In this document: one piece after another, positions 1-5,574 of the stretch | How the letters are laid out: every line of letters starts with the position of its first letter | Position numbering within the stretch: position 1 is the stretch's first letter | Source of the DNA: Maricaulis sp042095695 | GTDB taxonomy: Bacteria; Pseudomonadota; Alphaproteobacteria; Caulobacterales; Maricaulaceae | Assembly (NCBI GenBank): GCA_042095695.1 | Contig: JBELMP010000071.1 | Coordinates: forward strand, 1-12,271 | Length of the DNA stretch: 12,271 bases | Reading direction: 5' to 3' | Made by a program: the position numbers and the translations under genes | The notes under the pieces: model-generated | The model's input: the letters and a program-made list of their open reading frames with translations, nothing else | What the model was told of the DNA's origin: nothing | Database searches by the model: none

Positions 1-1898
1 TCTATCTCGATCCGGCCGAGCCGCGTGATCGGGCCGGGATAGGTGATATAGCCCGACTTGTATTGCAGCTGCCCGTCGATCCAATAGCGCTCACCGGTCC
101 AGCTCGCGATCAGGCTGGCAATGTGATGCGAGCTCCGGCCATCGAAATAGGGAGTATTGAAGACTCCGAAATCAGCTGCGAGACCGGCTGATCCTTCCGG
201 TGCTGCAACATCAATTGTTGCGGTGTTGGCGTAGGTATAGCGCAGGGTCCAGTCGAGACGCTCGCCCAGCGCACCGGAGACGTCGATTTCCGCACCAACC
301 GTTTCCGCATCGCCGATATTGGCGGATCCGAGATGCACCAGGCTGGTATCAGTAGGATAGGCGGCACCGAGGAAACCATGGCGCAGAATATCCTCATCCC
401 GGCGGACATAGAGGGCGGCATTGGTTTGCAGGTTGGTCCAGGGTAGGGCGCCCTGCCAGCCCAACTCGATCTGCTGGGTGACTTCCGGCGTGGTGATCGG
501 ACTGCCTCCGGAACTCGTTACAGAACGGGGCCCGCCTTCCTCAATCTCGCCACCCAGCCGGAACAGGCTTGGCGCATTGAAACCCCGGCCATAGGTGAAG
601 CGGAACTGGCCAAGCGATCCGGCAGCCCAGGTCAGGCCGAGATTGGCACTCAGCACGCTGTAATCGCCGTAATCGGCATTGGTGAAGGGCAGGAAGGCTG
701 CCTCGTCCGCGGTGCGGTAGGTGTCGATCTGGTCCAGACGCAATGAGGTCGCCAGATTCCACCGAGGATTGATCGCCCAATCGACCAGGCCGGCCAGATA
801 AAGCGTTTCATAGCCGACATCGCCAGTTCCATCCAGCGCGCTGCCGCCAAACTGGATAACGCTGTCTTCCTGATATCCGGCCGACAGACGCAAGCCGATG
901 GAGGCCGTCGGCTTTGACACATTGCTCAGCGCATAGGCCGTGCTGGTCGCGTCAACAATCTCGCCGGTGACGGCTTCGCGCACAAAGCGCAGGCGTGTTT
1001 CGGTCTGTTCATTCTGATGCGCCTGGAAACGCCAAGCGCCCCAGTCACTATCAACGGAAAAGATGAATTTGAGTGACTGATCATCGGTGACAGAGGATGA
1101 GGTTGAACCAAAGGCGGTGGTCACCCTGGCATCCGCTTCCATCTGCGTGAATTCCAGCCCGGCCTGGATGCGATCCGTGACCTGCATCAGGCTGTCGACT
1201 GAAAAGCGCTGATATTCCGGCGCGGGACGGATCGCGCGCTCTTCGATGCTGAGATCGGGATTGTCGAACCGGTCAAACCCGCCCTCGCCATATGAGACGC
1301 GGATGCCGGCGCGGCCATCGAACAGCTGGTAGGTCGCATGACCGGTATATTCACGATGATCTTCGAAACCGGCCCGGACGCTGAGATTGTCGCTATCATC
1401 ATAAAGCGGATTATAGGTGATGATATTGATCACCCCGGTGACCGCATTGGCGCCGTACAGTGCCGTTGACGGTCCGCGGACAATCTCGATCTGGCGGATT
1501 TCCTCCATGCTAACGGGGATCGACGCCCAGATGGTCAAACCCTCATAGTTCCGGAAGGTATCGCGGCCATTGACGAGCACACGCAGGCGACCGCTATCGA
1601 CATTCATGCCACGCATGGAAATCGCTGCGGAGGTCTGTCCGGAACGCTGGACATCAAGGCCGACATGGCGACGCAGGACTTCGATGACGTCGCGCGCACC
1701 GGACCGGCGGATTTCCTCGGCGGTGACGATTGTCATGTTCACGGGCACGTCGGAGGCGCGCTGCGGCGTACCGGTACCGCCCGTCGTTACAGGCTCGCCG
1801 AACAGCATCTCATATTCGGCATAGTTCAATTCCTGACCGAATGCCGTAGAGGAGACGGCCAGCAGAGCGGCTGAGGTTAGAAGTGTAGAGCGGATCAT
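1..1898 (-). CDS. TonB-dependent outer-membrane receptor (3' end cut by window edge)
   Basis: The frame is open from ATG at 1898 to the left edge, giving about 632 residues without a stop. The C-terminal strand and stop are missing. Residues 1-21 look like a signal peptide (MIRSTLLTSAALLAVSSTAFG, cleaved before QE). A TonB-box-like stretch (EPVTT) follows at about 35-39. The plug domain runs from about 50 to 165, with VTAEEIRRSGARDV and the hallmark GPSTALYGANAV then GVINIIT at about 142-161. The remainder alternates aromatic and polar residues, as in a 22-strand barrel. Family members import siderophores, cobalamin, sugars or other ligands across the outer membrane using TonB-ExbBD energy. 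The ligand cannot be told from sequence, and no siderophore or haem genes are nearby. An AGGGAAA ribosome site sits 6-7 bases before the ATG. The gene lies 26 bp after the YfiR-like gene and is probably co-transcribed with it. Receptors of this plug type recur beside DUF4154 proteins, which suggests sensing rather than bulk uptake (inference). Confidence 0.93.
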   Translation of the reverse strand, partial: MIRSTLLTSAALLAVSSTAFGQELNYAEYEMLFGEPVTTGGTGTPQRASDVPVNMTIVTAEEIRRSGARDVIEVLRRHVGLDVQRSGQTSAAISMRGMNVDSGRLRVLVNGRDTFRNYEGLTIWASIPVSMEEIRQIEIVRGPSTALYGANAVTGVINIITYNPLYDDSDNLSVRAGFEDHREYTGHATYQLFDGRAGIRVSYGEGGFDRFDNPDLSIEERAIRPAPEYQRFSVDSLMQVTDRIQAGLEFTQMEADARVTTAFGSTSSSVTDDQSLKFIFSVDSDWGAWRFQAHQNEQTETRLRFVREAVTGEIVDATSTAYALSNVSKPTASIGLRLSAGYQEDSVIQFGGSALDGTGDVGYETLYLAGLVDWAINPRWNLATSLRLDQIDTYRTADEAAFLPFTNADYGDYSVLSANLGLTWAAGSLGQFRFTYGRGFNAPSLFRLGGEIEEGGPRSVTSSGGSPITTPEVTQQIELGWQGALPWTNLQTNAALYVRRDEDILRHGFLGAAYPTDTSLVHLGSANIGDAETVGAEIDVSGALGERLDWTLRYTYANTATIDVAAPEGSAGLAADFGVFNTPYFDGRSSHHIASLIASWTGERYWIDGQLQYKSGYITYPGPITRLGRIEI

Positions 1899-1924
1899 TG
1901 TCTTTTCCCTGGCAGAGTTGGCAA

Positions 1925-2437
1925 TCAGACTTCTTCGACCATGAGGACGAAGGCGGGGTCGAAACCGATGCCGGCGCCATCGAGATTGGCGCGATTGACA
2001 ACGATCCGGACGGAAGGGGTGGAGGCGACGCCAAGCATGCAGCTGCCTGCACTGGCGCAGTCGGTAAGCGTTGAGACGGTAAGAACACCCTGGGCGGCGG
2101 CGGCATCGCGCAGACCGGCATCATCGAGTGCCGAACCGACCAGGATAACCGCATGCGCGCCGGCCAGGCCTGACGTGTCGCCAGAAGTGACCAGTCGACC
2201 ATTGAGCGTGACGCGCCCGGTGCTGAGGCCGCCATCAAGCATGGCGTTGATGGCCTGGGCTTCAGCGGCACCATCTTCATTATAGGCGATTGCAATGAGG
2301 CGGTCAGAACCCGACGCGCCTTGCAGAAAGCTCATGACGCGACCGATGACTTCTACGTCGCGCTCGGTCGTCTGCGCATGAGCAGGGGCAATGATCGATG
2401 AGCCGAGGGCTGCAGCGATCAGGAGTTTACGGATCAT
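1925..2437 (-). CDS. Exported YfiR/DUF4154-like protein
   Basis: This 170-residue protein has a clear Sec signal peptide (MIRKLLIAAALGSSIIAPAHA, cleaved before Q22), so it should be periplasmic. The mature part fits the YfiR/DUF4154 layout. A helix comes first (VIGRVMSFLQ), then an alternating alpha/beta core with AVILVGS at about 95-102. Next is GVLTVSTLTDCASAGSC at about 117-133, and last a strand with VRIVVNRANL followed by a basic-poor tail. YfiR of Pseudomonas is a periplasmic repressor of the inner-membrane diguanylate cyclase YfiN, and a conserved C-terminal disulphide pair is important there. Cys127 and Cys133 are placed comparably here. The usual 'KFxxYxxWP' start and the final basic 'LLRLAR' are not preserved, so this is a divergent member and the assignment is moderate. 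No diguanylate cyclase is inside the window. An AGGGA ribosome site is 6 bases from the ATG. It is the first gene of the operon with the TonB receptor. Confidence 0.62.
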   Translation of the reverse strand: MIRKLLIAAALGSSIIAPAHAQTTERDVEVIGRVMSFLQGASGSDRLIAIAYNEDGAAEAQAINAMLDGGLSTGRVTLNGRLVTSGDTSGLAGAHAVILVGSALDDAGLRDAAAAQGVLTVSTLTDCASAGSCMLGVASTPSVRIVVNRANLDGAGIGFDPAFVLMVEEV

Positions 2438-2459
2438 GTCTATTCCCTGACGTGTTGAA

Positions 2460-2483
2460 ACTTCGAAAGTACGTAAGCGAAGT
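2460..2483. promoter_or_regulatory. Dyad ACTTCG-N12-CGAAGT over the proximal element
   Basis: The arms ACTTCG (2460-2465) and CGAAGT (2478-2483) are perfect inverted repeats flanking 12 bases that contain TACGTA. A smaller dyad (ACTT-CGA-AAGT) lies within the left half. The site ends about 23 bases before the YfiR-like start codon, a position typical of an operator or leader hairpin. Confidence 0.45.
2470..2481 (+). repeat. TACGTAAGCGAA element, copy 1 (gene-proximal)
   Basis: This is an exact 12-base match to the copy at 2664-2675, both in the same orientation. Both copies continue into an A-rich tail (GTAAAA here, TAAAAA there). It lies 33 bases upstream of the YfiR-like start codon, so it is in the leader or core promoter. 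The self-complementary TACGTA core is a plausible protein-binding site. It loosely recalls FixJ/NarL-type response-regulator half-sites, but that is inference. Confidence 0.6.
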
Positions 2484-2663
2484 AAAAGGCTGTCAGAGGT
2501 AAATGATGCCCTAATGCAATGGATGGAGGTGGCGCGAGTTCGGGCGAATTCGACTGCAGGTGCCGGAATGGATGGTTCAGCGTGTTTTGCTGTAAGCTTA
2601 TGTAATTAAACGGGTTAAATGCAGGCGGCTCAGCCAGGTGCGTTGTCGGCGAAAATCAAAAGC

Positions 2664-2675
2664 TACGTAAGCGAA
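2664..2675 (+). repeat. TACGTAAGCGAA element, copy 2 (distal)
   Basis: This second exact copy lies 194 bases from the first and about 227 bases upstream of the YfiR-like start. An additional GCGAAAA at 2649-2655 precedes it. It sits between the rplI terminator and the presumed promoter, as expected for an upstream activator or looping site. Confidence 0.6.
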
Positions 2676-2713
2676 TAAAAAATTCACTATAGGATCGCCG
2701 GATCTCGGGCAAT

Positions 2714-2743
2714 AAAAAAGGCGGACCCGAAGGCCCGCCTTTT
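2714..2743 (-). terminator. Intrinsic terminator of rpsF-rpsR-rplI
   Basis: Read on the minus strand, an 8-bp stem (GGCGGGCC pairing with GGTCCGCC, with one G-U pair) is closed by a UUCG tetraloop. It is followed by six T and preceded by four A. It starts 25 bases after the rplI stop. The A run before the stem and T run after it could let it act weakly on the other strand as well. Confidence 0.93.
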
Positions 2744-2768
2744 CATAGTTTGAGGTGTGAATGGGAAA

Positions 2769-3419
2769 TCAGCTGGCGCTGTTTTCCTCTTCTTCAGCCG
2801 CCTCTGCGGGCTCGGCTGATTCACCGGTCTCGCCAGCTTCCGCTGCGAACTCGGCGTCTTCACGCTCGGCGCCAGCTTCAAAGAGCTCGGCGGCCTGCGC
2901 TTCAGCGATGGCACGCTCTTCATCGGCGGCGGAGGCGATGACATCCTCTCCGGCAGCCTGGCGGTCAGCTTCGTCTTCGGAACGGGCGACATTCAGCGTC
3001 ACCGTCACGGAAACATCGGCATGCAGGCGAATGCGGATTTCGTGCAGCCCCAGTGTTTTGATCGGAGCATTGATCGCGACCTGGCCGCGCGCGATGGAGA
3101 CACCATTCTCGCCGATGATTTCGACGATATCGCGCGAGGAGACCGAACCATAAAGCTGGCCGCTTTCGCCAGCCTGGCGGATCAGGACGAAGGTTTCGCC
3201 GTCAATCTTATCGCCATTGGTTGCAGCCGCGGCAGCACGCTCGGCATTGCGCTTTTCGAGCGCTTCGCGTTCGGCTTCAAAGCGAGCGAGATTGGCCTCG
3301 GTTGCGCGCAGGGCTTTTTCCTGCGGCAGAAGGTAATTGCGGGCAAAACCCGGACGCACGGTGACGACATCACCCATGGCTCCCAGATTTTCAACGCGTT
3401 CAAGAAGAACCAGTTTCAT
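2769..3419 (-). CDS. rplI: 50S ribosomal protein L9
   Basis: This protein of 216 residues belongs to the L9 family. It starts MKLVLLERVENLGAMGD and has the conserved VRPGFARNYLLP at about 21-32 in the rRNA-binding N-domain. A long connecting helix follows (about 40-68), and then the C-domain to about 146. The ATG at 3419 is preferred over an in-frame GTG at 3425, because AGGAG lies 8 bases before the ATG but only 2 before the GTG. The ATG also matches the canonical L9 N-terminus. L9 binds 23S rRNA near the L1 stalk and supports translational fidelity. E. coli L9 is about 149 residues. The extra part here, from about 147 on, is an acidic Ala/Glu-rich tail with roughly 20 Glu in 70 residues; tails of this kind are known in alphaproteobacteria. 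It is the last gene of the rpsF-rpsR-rplI operon, 12 bp after rpsR. Confidence 0.98.
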   Translation of the reverse strand: MKLVLLERVENLGAMGDVVTVRPGFARNYLLPQEKALRATEANLARFEAEREALEKRNAERAAAAATNGDKIDGETFVLIRQAGESGQLYGSVSSRDIVEIIGENGVSIARGQVAINAPIKTLGLHEIRIRLHADVSVTVTLNVARSEDEADRQAAGEDVIASAADEERAIAEAQAAELFEAGAEREDAEFAAEAGETGESAEPAEAAEEEENSAS

Positions 3420-3431
3420 TGCCACTACTCC

Positions 3432-3686
3432 TTAGTCTGCAGCGTAGGGCAGCAGGGCCAGCTGGCGAGCGCGCTTGATCGCACGAGCCAGTTCGCGCTG
3501 CTTTTTGGCAGACACGGCCGTGATGCGGGACGGAACAATCTTGCCGCGCTCGGACATGTAGCGAAGCAGGAGTTTGGGATCTTTATAATCGATCTTCGGC
3601 GCATTCTCGCCGGAGAACGGGCAGACCTTGCGGCGACGCATGAACGGGCGGCGGGCCGGGATATTGGAGATATTTCCAGTCGACAT
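3432..3686 (-). CDS. rpsR: 30S ribosomal protein S18
   Basis: The product has 84 residues, the usual size for bacterial S18. Recognisable segments are RRKVCPFSGENAPKIDYKD (about 18-36) and LLLRYMSERGKIVPSRIT (about 39-56). A basic C-terminal helix with KKQRELARAIKRAR comes next, ending LALLPY. S18 pairs with S6 on the platform of the 30S subunit, next to helix 22/23 of 16S rRNA. It sits between rpsF (14 bp upstream) and rplI (12 bp downstream), the standard order. A GGGAG ribosome site lies 9 bases before the ATG. Nothing unusual was seen. Confidence 0.98.
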   Translation of the reverse strand: MSTGNISNIPARRPFMRRRKVCPFSGENAPKIDYKDPKLLLRYMSERGKIVPSRITAVSAKKQRELARAIKRARQLALLPYAAD

Positions 3687-3700
3687 GTCTCTAAACTCCC

Positions 3701-4057
3701 TTACGGACGCGGTTCACGGCGCGGACGGCGATCGTCTTTTTTCGACAGGATCGCAGATTGCGCTTCATTATGTTCTTCGACGCGCACCGTCATGTGACGG
3801 ATAATGTCTTCGGACAGACGCTGCAGACGGTCCAGCTCATCAATGACCGCCGGCTCGGCGTCGATGTCGATGAGGCCGTAATGACCCTTGCGCGACTTGT
3901 TGATGCGGTAGGCGAGATTGCGCAGACCCCAGTATTCGGTCTTGCCGGCCTTGCCGCCCTTTTCCTCGATGAGGGTCTTGGTCTCTTCAAGGAGAGTTTC
4001 CATCTGCGCCGGGGAAATATCCGGGCGCGCAATGAAGATATGCTCGTAAAGTGCCAT
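3701..4057 (-). CDS. rpsF: 30S ribosomal protein S6
   Basis: The product has 118 residues, starting MALYEHIFIARPDISPAQ. It shows the S6 ferredoxin-like fold signatures KTEYWGLRNLAYRINKSRKGHY and VIDELDRLQRLSEDIIRHM. It ends in a basic, Arg/Pro-rich tail (DDRRPRREPRP). The frame stays open upstream to 4177, but only the ATG at 4057 has a strong ribosome site (AAGGGAG, 5 bases away) and the family N-terminus. S6 forms a heterodimer with S18 in the 30S platform. It is the first gene of the operon. Its leader contains inverted repeats that could hide the ribosome site (separate entry), which fits the known S6:S18 autoregulation of such operons in many bacteria. Confidence 0.97.
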   Translation of the reverse strand: MALYEHIFIARPDISPAQMETLLEETKTLIEEKGGKAGKTEYWGLRNLAYRINKSRKGHYGLIDIDAEPAVIDELDRLQRLSEDIIRHMTVRVEEHNEAQSAILSKKDDRRPRREPRP

Positions 4058-4103
4058 TTCGGCTCCCTTCAGTTCTGAACGCGGCGCAGACCAAGCCGAA
4101 GGG
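4058..4103 (-). promoter_or_regulatory. Possible rpsF leader structure covering the ribosome site
   Basis: Two pairings compete just upstream of rpsF. TTCGGCT (4058-4064) is perfectly complementary to AGCCGAA (4094-4100). CCCTTC (4065-4070, the complement of the Shine-Dalgarno GAAGGG) is complementary to GAAGGG at 4098-4103. The two distal arms overlap, so only one pairing can form at a time. The first abuts the start codon and the second buries the ribosome site. A small TTCA/TGAA hairpin (4068-4071 with 4076-4079) lies between them. This could be an S6:S18-responsive leader, but I have not matched it to the published consensus. Confidence 0.4.
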
Positions 4104-4194
4104 TCGGGCAGGTCCGCGGTGGCTCCCTGATCCAGCGTCTGCACCGCGCAGATCGCCTGGCGGACAAGGGACCGCATTCAATCGAAGCGCGGCC

Positions 4195-4221
4195 TTTATC
4201 GGAAAAGCGTGCACAGTTCAA
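4195..4221 (-). promoter_or_regulatory. Candidate rpsF operon promoter
   Basis: On the minus strand, TTGAAC (4221-4216) and GATAAA (4200-4195) are separated by 15 bases, slightly short of the usual 16-18. Transcription would start near 4188, giving a leader of about 130 bases, long enough for a regulatory structure. This is an assignment by eye only. Confidence 0.35.
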
Positions 4222-4234
4222 GCCGCAAGGGCGC

Positions 4235-4262
4235 TTGCGCATCAGGGGCAACAGGCGCTATC
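4235..4262 (+). promoter_or_regulatory. Candidate fabD promoter
   Basis: TTGCGC (4235-4240) and GCTATC (4257-4262) are 16 bases apart. The -10 resembles the GCTAnAwC type used by Caulobacter-like housekeeping sigma factors. A start near 4269 would leave a leader of about 28 bases. A CGCT-ATCG-AGCG dyad (4256-4267) overlaps the -10. Confidence 0.4.
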
Positions 4263-4296
4263 GAGCGTCAGCTTTTCATCCAGGGGAGAGAATAAA

Positions 4297-5250
4297 GTGA
4301 AACTCGCCTTTGTTTTCCCAGGTCAGGGCTCGCAAGCCGTCGGCATGGGTCAGGAACTTGCGCAGGACTTTGCCAGCGCCAAATCCGTGCTCGCGGAAGT
4401 CGATGACGCCCTTGGCCAGAACCTGTCGGCCTTGATGGCAGAGGGGCCGATCGAAGAGCTTACGCTCACTGAAAATGCGCAGCCTGCCCTGATGGCAGCG
4501 AGCCTGGCAGTCATGCGGGTGCTTGAAGCGGAATTTGACGTAAACGTCAGCACTGCCAGCTTTGTCGCCGGTCATAGTCTTGGCGAGTATTCGGCCCTGG
4601 CTGCAGCGGGCTCACTCTCCATCGCCGATGCGGCGAAACTGTTAAAGCTGCGCGGCCAGGCCATGCAGAAAGCGGTTCCGGTCGGCGAAGGCACAATGGC
4701 GGCCCTGCTCGGCGCAGACGAAGCATTGGCGGCTCAGGCGGTCGCTGCGGGCAGCGAAGCGGGCGTGTGTGCCATTGCCAATGACAATGCCCCGGGGCAG
4801 ATCGTGATTTCCGGCGCGACAGCGGCGATCGAGGCGGCGATTGCCAAGGCCGGCGAGCTGGGCCTGAAAAAGGCGATGAAACTGCCGGTTTCCGCGCCGT
4901 TCCATTGCCCCATGATGCAGCCGGCGGCTGACGCAATGGCGGAGGCCCTGGCAGGGGCGACGATCAAGGCACCGGCCGTGCCGGTGGTTGCCAATGTCAC
5001 TGCGCGTCCAACCGATGATCCTGAAATTATTCGCCGTCAGCTGGTTGAGCAGGTTACCGGCCGGGTCCGCTGGCGCGAGAGCGTATTGTGGATGGTCGAG
5101 GAGGGCGCCATTGATACACTCGCCGAGGCCGGTTCTGGCAAGGTGCTTTCGACCATGCTCAAACGGACCACAAAGGCAGCAAAGGGGGTTCCTCTTAATG
5201 TCGCTGCTGATCTGGAAGCTTTTGCAGCTGCTTTGAAGGAAAACGCGTAA
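4297..5250 (+). CDS. fabD: Malonyl-CoA:ACP malonyltransferase
   Basis: FabD moves malonyl from CoA to acyl carrier protein, supplying the extender unit for type II fatty acid synthesis in the cytoplasm. The product is 317 residues (E. coli 309). It opens MKLAFVFPGQGSQAVGMG. The nucleophile Ser94 lies in GHSLGEYSALAAAG, the malonyl-binding arginine region is KLRGQAMQ (Arg119), and the catalytic His203 lies in SAPFHCPMM. GQIVISG (168-174) and VVANVTARP complete the pattern. The GTG at 4297 is chosen as start because GGGGAG lies 8 bases upstream and the family N-terminus begins there; the frame continues upstream without similarity. It is the first gene of the fatty acid cluster, divergent from rpsF. 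Confidence 0.97.
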   Translation: MKLAFVFPGQGSQAVGMGQELAQDFASAKSVLAEVDDALGQNLSALMAEGPIEELTLTENAQPALMAASLAVMRVLEAEFDVNVSTASFVAGHSLGEYSALAAAGSLSIADAAKLLKLRGQAMQKAVPVGEGTMAALLGADEALAAQAVAAGSEAGVCAIANDNAPGQIVISGATAAIEAAIAKAGELGLKKAMKLPVSAPFHCPMMQPAADAMAEALAGATIKAPAVPVVANVTARPTDDPEIIRRQLVEQVTGRVRWRESVLWMVEEGAIDTLAEAGSGKVLSTMLKRTTKAAKGVPLNVAADLEAFAAALKENA

Positions 5251-5253
5251 GGC

Positions 5254-5550
5254 ATGACGACGGGCGGTGATCAAGAGGATAACGACACGCTCGTCAGGGA
5301 TCTCGTTTCGGCCAAGCGAGGCGAGAATTTTGGCAAACTCTGGCGTGCGCGCTTGCTCGACGCGTCAGCACTGATTGTCGGCGGCGTCATCAATTTTGTT
5401 GATGCATCCGGCTGGCTTGGATTAATCGTCACGGTCGCGCTTTTTATCGGAGCGCGGTCACAATGGAAGTTTCCGACATTGATCGGATGGATTGTAATCC
5501 TTGGCATTGCCCAGGGGCTCGCCCGTGCGTTGGGAACTTGGACTTATTAA
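5254..5550 (+). CDS. Small membrane protein of unknown function between fabD and fabG
   Basis: I do not recognise this 98-residue protein. It has a polar, charged N-terminus (about 1-33) and then two or three hydrophobic stretches: about 36-48, 53-66 (GWLGLIVTVALFIG) and 73-90 (FPTLIGWIVILGIAQGLA). It should therefore sit in the inner membrane with a cytoplasmic N-tail. It begins only 3 bases after the fabD stop, and fabG follows 24 bases later, so it is part of the operon and very likely translated. An AAGG motif is close to the ATG. Codon use looks like that of its neighbours, with no sign of transfer. A role in membrane lipid synthesis is suggested only by position. It could also be a lineage-specific protein with no link to FabD or FabG. 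Confidence 0.75.
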   Translation: MTTGGDQEDNDTLVRDLVSAKRGENFGKLWRARLLDASALIVGGVINFVDASGWLGLIVTVALFIGARSQWKFPTLIGWIVILGIAQGLARALGTWTY

Positions 5551-5574
5551 AGAAGAACCAGTCGGAGCTTTTTC

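Larger units (their letters stand above)
2438..2713 (-). promoter_or_regulatory. Long upstream region of the YfiR-like/TonB receptor operon
   Basis: This non-coding stretch is visibly richer in A and T than its surroundings. It must contain the promoter of the minus-strand operon, because the rplI terminator isolates it from the genes upstream. No convincing -35/-10 pair stands out. The best weak candidate is CTGACA (2496-2491, minus strand), with TACGTA 15 bases downstream as a poor -10. It holds two copies of a 12-base element and a dyad, listed separately. No small ORF with a ribosome site was found. Confidence 0.6.

Noticed and set aside
1810..2295. Open frame of 161 codons on the minus strand bridging the YfiR-like gene and the TonB receptor
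   Set aside because: It is out of frame with both, has no ribosome site, and its composition is that of a shifted reading of the real genes.
3021..3797. Open frame of 258 codons on the plus strand across rplI, rpsR and rpsF
   Set aside because: It spans three real ribosomal genes on the other strand and has no recognisable domain.
4058..4177. Upstream extension of rpsF to 4177
   Set aside because: The added residues are not S6-like, and the ATG at 4057 has a strong ribosome site.
4051..4296. Upstream extension of the fabD frame
   Set aside because: It crosses the promoter region and the rpsF start, and the family N-terminus begins at the GTG at 4297 with a good ribosome site.
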